64,000 nt of DNA, taken from the NCBI GenBank assembly GCA_963693315.1, contig OY856188.1, positions 151,527,046 through 151,591,045 of the forward strand. Reading direction: 5' to 3'. Positions 37,219 to 49,097 of this stretch are shown one piece after another; position 1 is the stretch's first letter, and every line of letters begins with the position of its first letter. The notes under the pieces were generated by a model. It made no database searches, was not told the origin of the DNA, and was given only the letters and a program-made list of their open reading frames with translations. This DNA comes from Diogma glabrata (lineage: Eukaryota; Arthropoda; Insecta; Diptera; Cylindrotomidae). Both the position numbers and the translations under genes were made by a program.

Positions 37219-40203
37219 TTACATCCCATGGAGGGATTTTGCCGTCTGTGCAATCAGCTTCCAATTATCTCGTTCCATGACCAGTTGACCCCAGTTTCGA
37301 CATCCTATATCACGAAGGTCTTGGATGATGTCATCACGCCAGCGTTGTCTAGGTCTTCCTCTTCGACGAACACCAGCTGGTTGTTGTTGGGACGCTTTTT
37401 TTATCATTCTATCCAATGGAGCCCTTTCTACATGACCAAACCATCTAATCCGGTTGGATTTAATGAATCCGATTACATCACAGCCTCCAAGAAGCTGTCT
37501 GATTTCGTGATTCATTCGGATTCTATACTGATTTTCAGCAACATTACATGGACCATAAATTGTTCGTATGACCTTCCTCTCGAAAGTTGATAAAATTCTA
37601 CAATCGGAGGAAGTCAGTGTCCAGCTTTCACTTCCAAATGTAAGCACAGGTCGAATTAATGCTTTGTAAAGTGTGAGTTTACACGACCGCGAAAGATATT
37701 TTGATCGCAGAAGTTTTGAGTATGCGTAGAAAACTCTGTATGCGGCAGAGACACGGGCTTTGATATCTGCCTGCATGTCATTTGACGATGTTATTACAGA
37801 CCCGAGGTATTTGAAGTTTTCCACGCGTTCCACTTCATAGTCGCCAGTATCCAGATTTCCGGGAGGTATGTTCTTAGATGTTGTTAACACTTTGGTTTTG
37901 CCGGTGTTGATGTATAATCCAAGTCGTTTAGCATTTCTTTCAAGCTGAGAGAGACTATCCTTAATATCGCTTGTTCTACGTCCGAGAAGCACAATATCAT
38001 CTGCGTAGCCAAGAACTTGACTAGATTTGTTATATATGCAGTTTTGTGTCTCAATTCGGCTTTTTCTTATCGCGTACTCCAGCGCCAAATTAAACAGTAC
38101 AGGCGCGAGTGCATCACCTTGTCGAACACCTGATGTTATATCGAAAGGATCAGAAACTGAACCTTCGATTACTATTCTACAATTTGATCCCGATGTTGTG
38201 AGTTTGCACAGAGAAACAAGTTTCTCTGGGATGCCAAGGCATATGAGTGCGGACCAAAGGTTTTCGCGGATGATACTATCATATGCTTGCTTGAAATCAA
38301 CGTAGAGCTGGTGAATGCTGATGTTGTACTCCCAACATTTTTCTAGAATCATCCTTAAGGTAAAACATTGATCTGTGGTTGAACGGTTGGGACGAAAACC
38401 ACACTGATAGTCACCGATGATAGATTCGGCGAACGGGATGAGTCGAGCAAGTACGACATTAGCTAGTATTTTATATGCAGTGTTCAACAGTGCGATGCCA
38501 CGATAATTCGCACACTTTAGACGGTCACCTTTCTTATGCAGCGGAACAATGAGAGCTGTTTTCCATTCAGCAGGTAGTTCTTCTTGGTCCCAGATTGCAA
38601 GAATCAGATCATATATACGTGAGACCAGAGCTGCTCCTCCATTTTTCAAAAGTTCTGCGGGAATACCATCAAAACCTGGTGATTTGCCATTTTTCAGTTT
38701 TTTAATGGCAGCTTCCACTTCTTCTATTGCTGGGTAAGGGACAAAAATCTCCTCATTTGACGGAGCAATTGCTCAAATAGGATGAACTTCATTCGTCCTA
38801 TTCAGTAGGTCTTGAAAGTGGGATCGCCACACTGCCAGCACATCGCGTTCACTTGTTGTTAGTTCATTGTTTTCATTTTTGATGGCTGTAGATCTTGGGT
38901 GGAAATCTTTTGTCAGATTCCGTGCATTGGCAAAGCACTCTTTTGAATTTCCGTTGGCCGCATGTAGGTCGATGTTTTCGATGCAGCTCTTCATGTGTTC
39001 GCGTTTCTTTTTACGTAGAAGTTTTGCTGAGGCTTTCCTGGCGCATAGATAATCAGCTTGGGAGCTTCGGGTGTTCCTTGTTAACCATCTTTCTCGCAGT
39101 TTTTGTTTATTTTCAACGGATTGGCGGCATTCGTCGTCAAACCATTCGTTGTGTGATTTCGGTGGTCGTTTTCCGATTGTAGTTTGTGCTGCGGCTATAA
39201 TGGTAGATTGAAGCGTTTGCCATTCTTCTTGTATGTTTAATGGCATCTCAGAAGAGATGTCATGCTCTTCTATGTTTTGTGTTATTATTTCCTGATATCT
39301 ATTCAGCGTTTCCGGATGTTTAAATGCTTCGACATTCCAGCGCACGGTCTTTTTTGCTTGTCTGTTAAATGTAGATGATAATTTGCACTTGTACTTAAAG
39401 ATTACAAGCATATGATCGGTGTCCATATCAGCACCTCTGTATGATCGAACGTCAGTTAAACTTGTAGAGTGTCTCTTAGAGATCATGACGTGATCGATTT
39501 GATTTTCCGTTCTTCCGTCATTTGATTTCCACGTTGCTTTGTGAATTCTCTTGTGAGGGAAGAAAGTGCTGGAAATTGCTAGATCATACATCATAGCCAG
39601 CTCGGCTGCGCGAAAACCGTTATTGTTGCTGGTATGATGCAAGCTGTTGGGGCCGATATGTGTTTTAAGCTCTGCAATCCTACCAATTTGAGCATTAAAG
39701 TCACCTACCACGATTTTTATATCGTGCCGCGGGATGTTATTGATGACTTCTTCGAGTTCTAGGAAGAACAGGTCTTTAATATCATCTGCTTTATCTTCAG
39801 TAGGTGCATGAACATTGACGATCGTTACATTGAATTTTTGCGTGCGGATTCTCAGTGTGCATAACCGCATATTAATTGGGCAGAAGTCGATAACATGCTG
39901 ATTCACGCGACGGTGTATAAGAAAGCCAACTCCAAATTCTCCTCCGTTTCGATGACCGCAATAATAAAGAGTGTATCCTTTCGCTGTTTCATGGATTCCA
40001 CTCCCTGGCCATCTTAGTTCCTGTAATGCCACTATATCCAGTGTGTAGCTCTCGACTTGTTGTGTTAGTTTCAGGAGATCTCCTGGTCTTCTGAGGCTTA
40101 GCACGTTCCAGGTTCCCATTTTTAAATCGTAGTCCGGGTACAGTTTCCGAGGTCGTTCCAATATTGAATCCGAGATATTCCGAGGCCTGTGTACAGAATT
40201 CAT
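37219..40203 (-). pseudogene. RTE-A endonuclease-reverse transcriptase with one nonsense codon
   Basis: The first plausible ATG is at 40203 (MNSVHRPRNI). An apurinic-type endonuclease follows: MGTWNVLSLRR, IVALQELRWPGSG, VGDFNAQIGR, NQIDHVMIS and DTDHMLVIFK. Then RT: NGKSPGFDGIPAELLK, RGIALLNTAYKILANV, CGFRPNRSTTDQ, GVRQGDALAPVLFNLALE, catalytic YADD in GYADDIVLLG, and a basic tail GVRRRGRPRQRWRDDI ending SLHGM. A TGA at 38773-38775 sits between the two domains; the near-identical RTE-B has CGA (Arg) there, so this is a CpG C-to-T transition. Otherwise the ~990-codon frame is intact. Confidence 0.92.
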
Positions 40204-40299
40204 GACAATAATTTTTTTACGGAAATGGGGTGTTAGCCCTTCGCCCAACCCAAATTTTCGTGAATGGGTTCGTTCTGCATCTTAAGGTCACCAGAAACA

Positions 40300-40465
40300 A
40301 CCTTTTTACACGTTTGTATAGCGAGCCGCTTGATCCAAGACAGACGCCCGCTGCAAGCCGCCCCTAACATGGAGAACAGACGCTTTCTACACATTTATAT
40401 AGCGAGCCGCTTGATCCAAGACAGACGCCCGCTCCAAGCCGCCCCTAACATGGAGAACAGACGCT
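40300..40465 (-). repeat. Two 81-bp tandem units in the RTE-A 5' region
   Basis: GCGAGCCGCTTGATCCAAGA starts at 40321 and, 81 bp later, at 40402. Both units contain CCGCCCCTAACATGGAGAAC. The same pair is present in RTE-C (about 62350-62510), so it belongs to the family. By position it may hold the internal promoter. Confidence 0.85.
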
Positions 40466-40627
40466 TGAGTTGCACTGGTTTTATGGCGCCAATGACTCGC
40501 CATGGTGCAGAATCATTGAGTATTAGCAGTATTTACTGTGCCCCTCTCAACTACACCAACCTAATTCCGTTAGCGTTACCCAGGTAGCACGGCGTGGACG
40601 TAGAATTTCGGATTTTCGCTACCCCCT

Positions 40628-40922
40628 TTTTTGATTGTCTGAGTTCTTTATTATAATTGGTTAGAGCTACTCGGTACTCTGTCCAATTATTTGTTGTTTT
40701 TGCTCTGTTAAAGAGCTTGCGAACTTTATTCCTTTTCCTCTCCAAGTTACCATTCCACCAAGGTACATCTCTGCATCTTTTGGATTGAGTTATTGGAGTA
40801 TTAAGGTTGGAGTATAGAACTGCTTGGTTTGGGCATGTTCTACGATCCGATTCACAGTCTGGAATAATTAGAAAAATGTACGTTAGTATCCTTAGGGAGT
40901 GGGCGACCGCGAGGTAGACCAC
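40628..40922 (-). pseudogene. R1-like LINE ORF2 fragment, upstream part
   Basis: The minus strand reads CESDRRTCPNQAVLYSNL, KRCRDVPWWNGNLERKR, KVRKLFNRAKTTNNW and ends NYNKELRQSK at the RTE-A insertion. The VPWWN and LFNRAK motifs are typical of the region after the endonuclease in R1-type LINEs. The endonuclease proper is not visible upstream. Confidence 0.75.
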
Positions 40923-41740
40923 GACTACAATGGGAGACTGACGTAATAAACGACCTTAAAAAAATCGGCTGCCATGGTAATTATGTTGCTGTTGCGAATG
41001 ACGGTGGTGAATATTCAGAGCTGATTAGCCTGGCAAGTGGCAACGCTCCTAAATGTAGCATGAACGCCGTTAAAAAAATCAATAGAAGAAAAAGAAATTT
41101 TGTAAAGGATCCAGGATCTTATATTATATTATCTTGTGTTTCATTTTCAAAACTCTTTCTTGTACGATGAATTCGTATTTAATTTGGATGCGGAATATTC
41201 AAATCGCTCTCCAAGAAACCCGTCAGCTTTTACATACATTCAATAAAATACATTCAATTACATTCAAGTTCAGACTTTGTAGCATTTTAGAAACAACATT
41301 AATTTTGGAGAACATATCGTTTCACAAAATTAAACGCAAAGATATTTAAAGCAGCATTATCTTCGCTAACATTTTGCTCCAAATTGTGTTATATAGTTTT
41401 GCGAGTCTGGTCTAAAGGAATTTCAATTAAAGTGTTTCAAAATTCTACGGTTTAAAATCTAAGAGGTCTTACAGCTGATTTTCAGTTTTCCCCACAAGTT
41501 TCATTACTGGCCTTAAACTAAGCTTTTCATTTGCTGCCTAAAAATATCAACACGACACGAAGATACAATTTCGAAAAATATGCGTATATATGTAGTTGAA
41601 AAAAATTAAATATAGTTGAAAAAAATTAAGAGTTTCTCCAGAAGATGACGCCGCATAATTTATAACAATAATTTATAGAAAAAGGAAAACTGCAGAAAAA
41701 GGAAAACTGCATATAAAATTGAGAGTACTGTTGGATGAAT
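40923..41740. other. Unassigned AT-rich region
   Basis: The plus strand at about 40905-41020 reads GRPRGRPRLQWETDVINDL, similar to the basic tail motif of RTE reverse transcriptases but continuing into unrelated sequence; it may be a remnant of another LINE. The rest has no recognisable gene. Confidence 0.35.
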
Positions 41741-41890
41741 AGAGTTCATTCGACAGCTCCCGTATGATATCACCTTGGCTGGTAATATCTCACTGCTATT
41801 GCCAGTGGTATCTAATATTTCACGTTGAATCGTATGTCAATAGCAGCGACAAGAGTACACGGGGGTGTCACGCCCGTAGATCAAAAATTA
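41741..41890 (+). repeat. Unclassified interspersed repeat, copy 3
   Basis: ATATCACCTTGGCTGGTAAT, CACTGCTATTGCCAGTGG, CACGGGGGTGTCACGCCCGT and ATCAAAAA in the same order as copy 1. Confidence 0.6.
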
Positions 41891-42076
41891 AAACAAATAC
41901 ACAAAAATAAATTGTTGTTTTTTATATAGAAAAATAAATTTTAATTTGCCTTAAAATTAATTAAAAACCAAAACGAAAAAGCAATCGAATTTAAAACAAA
42001 ACTCAATTTTGGCGCTTTTTGTGTTGGCGCCGGGTGCGGTCGCTCCATTGCACCCATGGTAGATCCGGCCCTGTGA
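41891..42076. other. Fragment of another repeat at the copia 5' break
   Basis: AT-rich, then a GC-rich end TTGGCGCCGGGTGCGG followed by TAGATCCGGCCCTG, where the copia frame abruptly starts. This terminal motif occurs widely in invertebrate genomes as I recall, but I cannot name the element. Confidence 0.4.
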
Positions 42077-42634
42077 GTACATCATCAAGCTCATATAATT
42101 ACAATCGTAATTCACGTCACAAAAAGAAAAATCAAAATGATCAATCGTCAAAATCACAACCTCAAGATCGCAATGAGTCAAATGAAAAATGTGATTATTG
42201 TGGGAGAAGAAATCATAAATCAAATAACTGTTTCTTTAAAAATAAACCGAAAAGTCATAATTCTAATAAATCGGAAAAAGCATTTGCAACCGATGTTAAT
42301 TTAAATGATTCCGAGTGGATTTTTGATAGTGCATGTACTGCAAACATGTCAAACAACAAAAAATTTATGGAAAATTTGAAACCAAAAATTGGAACAATCA
42401 GCATGGCGAATAATTCAGCAATTGACATCAAAGGAATTGGTACAGCAAAAGTTTATCCGGTCAACTCAAGTGAAAATATATCAATAAAAAATGTGCAATA
42501 CGTACCTGATTTAGCAACTAATCTATTGAGCGTTCATCAAATTGTGTCTAAGGGCCATTCAGTGGTATTTAACAATAATGGAGTGCAAGTTTTTGACTCA
42601 AATAATATAATTATTGCAACTGGATCACATCAAA
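42077..42634 (+). pseudogene. Copia gag C-terminus and protease
   Basis: The frame carries the zinc knuckle CDYCGRRNHKSNNC (CCHC), a Lys/Asn-rich linker and the aspartic protease WIFDSACTANMSNN, then VQYVPDLATNLLSVHQIV, ending ATGSHQ at the RTE-B insertion. The usual protease DSGAS reads DSACT. The gag capsid part is missing upstream of 42077. Confidence 0.85.
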
Positions 42635-45292
42635 GATCTGAGAATCCGCACGCAAAAATTCAATGTAACGATCGTCAATGTTCATGCACCTACTGAAGAT
42701 AAAGCAGATGATATTAAAGACCTGTTCTTCCTAGAACTCGAAGAAGTCATCAATAACATCCCGCGGCACGATATAAAAATCGTGGTAGGTGACTTTAATG
42801 CTCAAATTGGTAGGATTGCAGAACTTAAAACACATATCGGCCCTAACAGCTTGCATCATACCAGCAACAATAACGGTTTTCGCGCAGCCGAGCTGGCTAT
42901 GATGTATGATCTAGTCATTTCCAGCACTTTCTTCCCTCACAAGAGAATTCACAAAGCAACGTGGAAATCAAATGACGGAAGAACAGAAAATCAAATCGAT
43001 CACGTCATGATCTCTAAGAGACACTCTACAAGTGTAACTGACGTTCGATCATACAGAGGTGCTGATATGGACACCGATCATATGCTTGTCATCTTTAAGT
43101 ACAAGTGCAAATTATCATCTACATTTAACAGACAAGCAAAAAAGACCGTGCGCTGGAATGTCGAAGCATTTAAACATCCGGAAACGCTGAATAGATATCA
43201 GGAAATAATAACACAAAACATAGAAGAGCATGACATCTCTTCTGAGATGCCATTAAACATACAAGAAGAATGGCAAACGCTTCAATCAACCATTACAGCC
43301 GCAGCACAAACTACAATCGGAAAACGACCACCGAAATCACACAACGAATGGTTTGACGACGAATGCCGCCAATCCGTTGAAAATAAACAAAAACTGCGAG
43401 AAAAATGGTTAACAAGGAACACCCGAAGCTCCCAAGCTGATTATCTATGCGCCAGAAAAGCCTCAGCAAAACTTATACGTAAAAAGAAACGCGAACACAT
43501 GAAGAGCTGCATCGAAAACATCGACCTACATGCGGCCAACGGAAATTCAAAAGAGTGCTTTGCCAATGCACGGAATCTGACAAAAGATTTCCACCCAAGA
43601 TCTACAGCCATCAAAAATGAAAACAATGAACTTACAACAAGTGAACGCGATGTGCTGGCAGTGTGGCGATCCCACTTTCAAGACCTTCTGAATAGAACGA
43701 ATGAAGTTCATCCTATTCGAGCAATTGCTCCGTCAAATGAGGAGATTTTTGTCCCTTACCCAGCAATAGAAGAAGTGGAAGCTGCCATTAAAAAACTGAA
43801 AAATGGCAAATCACCAGGTTTCGATGGTATTCCCGCAGAACTTTTGAAAAATGGAGGAGCAGCTCTGGTCTCACGTATATATGATCTGATTCTTGCAATC
43901 TGGGACCAAGAAGAACTACCTGCTGAATGGAAAACAGCTCTCATTGTTCCGTTGCATAAGAAAGGTGACCGTCTAAAGTGTGCGAATTATCGTGGCATCG
44001 CACTGTTGAACACTGCATATAAAATACTAGCTAATGTCGTACTTGCTCGACTCATCCCGTTCGCCGAATCTATCATCGGTGACTATCAGTGTGGTTTTCG
44101 TCCCAACCGTTCAACCACAGATCAATGTTTTACCTTAAGGATGATTCTAGAAAAATGTTGGGAGTACAACATCAGCATTCACCAGCTCTACGTTGATTTC
44201 AAGCAAGCATATGATAGTATCATCCGCGAAAACCTTTGGTCCGCACTCATATGCCTTGGCATCCCAGAGAAACTTGTTTCTCTGTGCAAACTCACAACAT
44301 CCGGATCAAATTGTAGAATAGTAATCGAAGGGTCAGTTTCTGATCCTTTCGATATAACATCAGGTGTTCGACAAGGTGATGCACTCGCGCCCGTACTGTT
44401 TAATTTGGCGCTGGAGTACGCGATAAGAAAAAGCCGAATTGAGACACAAAACTTTATATTTAACAAATCTAGTCAAGTTCTTGGCTACGCAGATGATATT
44501 GTGCTTCTCGGACGTAGAACAAGCGATATTAAGGATAGTCTCTCTCAGCTTGAAAGAAATGCTAAACGACTTGGATTATGCATCAACACCGGCAAAACCA
44601 AAGTGTTAACAACATCTAAGAACATACCTCCCGGAAATCTGGATACTGGCGACTATGAAGTGGAACGCGTGGAAAACTTCAAATACCTCGGGTCTGTAAT
44701 AACATCGTCAAATGACATGCAGGCAGATATCAAAGCCCGTGTCTCTGCCGCATACAGAGTTTTCTACGCATACTCAAAACTTCTGCGATCAAAATATCTT
44801 TCGCGGTCGTGTAAACTCACACTTTACAAAGCATTAATTCGACCTGTGCTTACATTTGGAAGTGAAAGCTGGACACTGACTTCCTCCGATTGTAGAATTT
44901 TATCAACTTTCGAGAGGAAGGTCATACGAACAATTTATGGTCCATGTAAAGTTGCTGAAAATCAGTATAGAATCCGAATGAATCACGAAATCAGACAGCT
45001 TCTTGGAGGCTGTGATGTAATCGGATTCATTAAATCTAACCGGATTAGATGGTTTGGTCATGTAGAAAGGGCTCCATTGGATAGAATGATAAAAAAAGCG
45101 TCCCAACAACAACCAGCTGGTGTTCGTCGAAGAGGAAGACCTAGACAACGCTGGCGTGATGACATCATCCAAGACCTTCGTGATATAGGATGTCGAAACT
45201 GGGGTCAACTGGTCATGGAACGAGATAATTGGAAGCTGATTGCACAGACGGCAAAATCCCTCCATGGGATGTAAACGCCAGAGAGAGAGAGA
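42635..45292 (+). mobile_element. RTE-B: 5'-truncated RTE LINE in copia
   Basis: Target duplication GATCACATCAAA at 42623-42634 and 45293-45304 (12 bp). The 3' end is (GA)n. It starts inside the endonuclease, at the equivalent of LRIRTQKFN in RTE-A. Confidence 0.93.
42636..45274 (+). pseudogene. RTE-B endonuclease (partial) and reverse transcriptase, uninterrupted frame
   Basis: Uninterrupted frame of about 880 codons, longer than the intact part of RTE-A, with RT motifs GVRQGDALAPVLFNLALE and GYADDIVLLG and the end SLHGM. About ten amino-acid differences from RTE-A along the shared length, for example NFIFNKSS versus NCIYNKSS. It has CGA where RTE-A has the TGA stop. The first ~120 residues of the endonuclease, including its first metal-binding motif, are lost by 5' truncation. 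No natural start codon: the frame continues upstream into copia sequence. Confidence 0.9.
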
Positions 45293-47477
45293 GATCACAT
45301 CAAAATGGATTCTTCAAACTCAATCAGCGTGATGTAGAAAATGCTCATTCAGTAATGTTAACGTCAAAAAATATATGTTTTGAGAAATGGCATAAAAGAT
45401 TAGGACATCTAAACAAAGAAAGCATGATTAAATTGCAAAACTTAGCAGAAGGATTTCAATTTGAAAATACTGATATGCAAGACTGTAAAACATGTTGTTT
45501 GGGCAAACAAGCGCGTCTAGCATTTCAACATGTTGGCACTCGAGCAACTGAAAAACTTGAGCTGATTTCATCGGATTTATGCGGACCATTTCCTGAATCA
45601 ATCGGAGGAAATCGTTATTTTTTAACTTTCGTTGATTCATATTCTCGATCCATTGTTATATATTTTCTTCGGAATAAAAATCAATGGGAAATTGAAAAAA
45701 AATTTAATGAATTCAAAAATGTTGTTGAAAATCAAACCAAAAACACAATTAAGAAAGTACGTACAGATAATGGAACAGAGTACGTTAACGAAAAATTCAA
45801 TAAAATAATGAAAAAATGTGGAATGATTCATGAAACCACAATACCATACACTCCAGAACAAAATGGTGTGGCAGAAAGATGCAATCGATCAATAGTGGAA
45901 AAGCCTCGATGCATGTTAAAAGAATCAAATTTACCTTATCGTTTTTGGGCTGAAGCTTGTTATTACAGTGTTTATTTATTGAACCGATCGCCATCTAGTA
46001 AAACTGGTAAAACACCGCACGAACTATGGAATGGCCGAAAACCAGATTTGAGTACTATTCGAATTTTCGGTTCTACAGCAATGAGTCATATTCCAACACA
46101 AAAACGTCGAAAACTTGATGGAAAATCGCAAGAAACCATTTTGGTTGGATATGATGAATTTCAAAAAGGTTATCGTCTGTATTCTGAAGATTCAGACAAA
46201 ATAATAATTTCACGTGATATTCGTCTGATTAACGAAGGAAAATTTGAAGGTTTAAAGAAAACCATCCAATCAAATGTAACGTTCAAAATATCAGATCGTG
46301 AAAATAACACAGCAATTCCAATAACTATCGAAAACAATGCTGAAATACAAACTCAACAAATCCAAATTACCAATGATGCTGAAATACAAACTCAGCAAAT
46401 TCAAACAACTAATGATGTCGCAATACCCCAATCAAGAGACCTTCGCACTGCGGCTGAAAGAAAAGCACCAACTCGTCTGGTGGATTTTGTTGTCATACCG
46501 GACAATGTTCCAGAAAACAACTTTACAAGTCTTCTGGCACTCCCATCGTACTTAAATAGGTCAAATGACAATAGTCAGAAAGAGCTTAAGCACAACGATG
46601 AGGAGTGCTCATCTCCTGGTCCACTATCGAAAACAATGCTGAAATACAAACTCAACAAATCCAAATTACCAATGATGCTGAAATACAAACTCAGCAAATT
46701 CAAACAACTAATGATGTCGCAATACCCCAATCAAGAGACCTTCGCACTGCGGCTGAAAGAAAAGCACCAACTCGTCTGGTGGATTTTGTTGTCATACCGG
46801 ACAATGTTCCAGAAAACAACTTTACAAGTCTTCTGGCACTCCCATCGTACTTAAATAGGTCAAATGACAATAGTCAGAAAGAGCTTAAGCACAACGATGA
46901 GGAGTGCTCATCTCCTGGTGAGCATATTCAATTAAATAAATTTGAATCAAATACTCGTCGTTTTAATTACTTGCAGGATCCTGAAACAGTAAAAGAAGCA
47001 ACGAATGGTGATAATGCTGACAAATGGAAAGTTACTATGCAAGAAGAGTATGCAGCTTTAATGGCGAACAATACTTGGGACTTTGTTGATATTGAAAAGG
47101 GTACAAAAGTTATTGACTGCAAATGGGTTTTTAAAACAAACAAAGACGTCACCAATCAAATTTTTAGATATAAAGCGAGACTCGTAATAAAAGGATACTC
47201 TCAAAGAAAGGGAGTGAATTACACCGAAACATACTCACCGGTTATTCGGTATAGTTCTTTGCGATATCTTTTCTTACTGGCTGTAAATTTAAACATGAAA
47301 ATTGAACAAACGGATGCAATCACTGCCTTTTTGCAAGGTATATTAACTGAAAGTATTTATATGAAGCAACCTGAAATGTTCGAAAACGGTAACAAAGTCT
47401 GCAAATTAAACAGAGCTTTATATGAGTTAAAACAAGCCAGTCGTGTATGGAACGACAGTCTCGATAAAGCTTTATAA
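45293..47477 (+). pseudogene. Copia integrase and N-terminal RT, with an internal duplication
   Basis: The frame resumes after RTE-B (NGFFKLNQRDVENAH). Integrase: CKTCCLGKQARLAF, ISSDLCGPFPES (first Asp), VRTDNGTEY (second Asp) and PEQNGVAERCNRS (Glu). The GKTPHELWNGRKP linker is typical of copia. A 299-bp tandem duplication (46324-46922) breaks the frame, because 299 is not a multiple of three. The second unit leads to RT: VIDCKWVFKTNKD, YKARLVIKGYSQ, IEQTDAITAFLQG and YELKQASRVWND, ending at TAA 47475. Confidence 0.88.
46324..46922 (+). repeat. 299-bp tandem duplication inside copia
   Basis: The unit from ACTATCGAAAACAATGC (46324) to CATCTCCTGGT (46620) recurs essentially unchanged from 46623. 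Each unit itself holds a 39-bp tandem repeat coding EIQTQQIQITNDA twice. The near-identity implies a recent event. Confidence 0.9.
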
Positions 47478-48507
47478 AATATGGAATCCAAGAAGAGTAA
47501 ATACGATACCTGTATTTACATAAAGAAACTTTAAAATGAGTTAATAATCATTGCAGTATATGTAGATGATATAATACTCTTCTCGACAAGTCAAGATTTA
47601 ATTAATAAATCCAAACAACAACTTAATATTCAAAATGAAAGAAATTGGACCAATTGAATATTGTCTTGGAATAAAAATCACAAGAGGATCAAATTACATT
47701 GCGTTAGATCAAGAAAATTATATTATCGAAGCACTTGAGAGATTTGGATTATCGAATTGCAATTGTAACACTCCAATGATATGTAAAAACATTTCTAAAC
47801 CAACACCGGAACAAATGTTGAATGAAAAAACATATCCTTATCAAGAAGCGATTGGTACGTTGTTATACCTGGCAAATACAACACGTCCAGATATAGCATT
47901 TGCTGTTAACAAATTCAGTAGATTTAACAATAGTCACTCGTCTGAACACTGGCAAGCGGTTAAACATGTTTTTCGATATTTGAAGAAAACGGCTTGTTAC
48001 AAAATGATTTTTGAAAAGGAAAATACTGAAGGTGATATAATTGCATATACTGATGCCGATTTCACCGAAGGTGCATCAGATCTTAAGTCTACAACTGGCT
48101 ACGTTTTTATGAATTCAAAAGGTGTCATATCCTGGTCATCAAGAAAACAACCCAAAGTTGCATTATCAACTTGTGAAGCTGAACTGATGAGTATCGCAGG
48201 AGCATCACAAGAAGCATTATGGTGGAGTGGTTTAAAATCTGAAGTCACTGATCAATTTGTGGCAATCACTATTCACTGTGATAATCAAAGTGCAATGACC
48301 AAAAGTATCAAAAATAGTTACAGTGCACGAACAAAACATGTAGATGTAAAATATCAATTTATCACGGAGAAAATTAAAGATGAACAGATGAAAATGAATT
48401 ATGTGTCAACAGAAAATCAAGTTGCGGATATTATGACGAAAGCCCTGGATAGAAATAAATTTGAAAAGTTTAGGGAGTGTATGAACATTAAACCGTTACT
48501 TCATTGA
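47478..48507 (+). pseudogene. Copia C-terminal RT and RNase H
   Basis: The catalytic YVDD is at 47557-47568 (AVYVDDIIL), in a segment with several stops and frameshifts (47478-47634). The frame 47635-48507 (290 codons) has YCLGIKITRG, IGTLLYLANTTRPDIA and RNase H motifs YTDADFTEG, SRKQPKVALSTCEAEL and CDNQSAMTK, ending near KPLLH. Confidence 0.88.
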
Positions 48508-48604
48508 AGAAGAGTATTGAAATATTAATAGCAATGAAGTTGTCTATGATTTCATATTTATATATTTTTATGTTTCTAATACACCCCTGTATAGTAATTT
48601 ATTA

Positions 48605-49097
48605 CTAAGTTTACACCAGGATCTAATAGGTACATACTATACTTATTAGGTCGACTATGGTCGATGTAAACAGTTATCAAAAAAGTACGTACCAAATATT
48701 TGGTAGGATGATTTGCTACGTATCAAATTAGGTACGTAGCAAATAGGTATTATTTTTACGGTGTGAACACTAAAATTAGGTATGACATTTAAAATAAAAA
48801 TAAATCAACTTATTTTATAAATATATATTTATGTTTGATGTGATTTTTTTGCTGAAATTAAAAGTAAAATAAATTTTAGCATTAATATAATAAATATTTT
48901 CAGGTTTTTATAAAAAATATATATGGAAATTATTTTTTCCTAACCAAAAAATTAACAATGAAAAAGACGCGCTAAAAATTAATATGTCATACCTAATTAA
49001 TAAGAGTTTACATCACCGTATCAAATTTAAAAAGTATGATGGTGAAAATGGCTAGCTAATTTGATACGCAGCAAATTAGATACTGGTGTAAACTTAG
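48605..49097. mobile_element. MITE with 15-bp perfect TIR and TA target duplication
   Basis: CTAAGTTTACACCAG at 48605-48619 and its exact complement at 49083-49097, flanked by TA on both sides. 493 bp, no ORF. It contains internal palindromes such as GCTACGTATCAAATTAGG. The TA duplication suggests a Tc1/mariner-type partner. It sits in the putative copia 3' LTR. Confidence 0.82.

Larger units (their letters stand above)
37200..40627 (-). mobile_element. RTE-A: near full-length RTE LINE
   Basis: Target duplication TTTTTGATTGTCT at 37187-37199 and 40628-40640 (13 bp). The 3' end is an (AG)n tail, seen as TCTCTC at 37200-37213. The 5' untranslated region (40204-40621) contains two 81-bp tandem units. 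It is inserted in an R1-like LINE in the same orientation. Confidence 0.9.
42077..48604 (+). mobile_element. Copia-type LTR retrotransposon, 5'-truncated, carrying RTE-B
   Basis: Order of domains is gag zinc knuckle, protease, integrase, RT, RNase H, the copia order (integrase before RT). The 5' LTR and most of gag are missing. Downstream of the RNase H stop, GAAGAAGAG followed by TATTGAAATATTAATAG (from 48515) fits a polypurine tract and LTR start; the putative LTR is interrupted by a MITE at 48605. No second LTR exists in the window to confirm this. Confidence 0.82.

Noticed and set aside
38867..39182. Genes antisense to RTE-A and RTE-B (also 43441-43944)
   Set aside because: They are shadows of the long RTE frames on the opposite strand and appear identically in both copies.
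40905..41020. A further RTE copy on the plus strand
   Set aside because: Only the short GRPRGRPRLQWETDV motif matches; the downstream residues do not follow the RTE tail.
42614..45274. An intact 886-codon RTE gene with its own start
   Set aside because: The first codons are copia sequence, with a TTG start; the RTE part is 5'-truncated.
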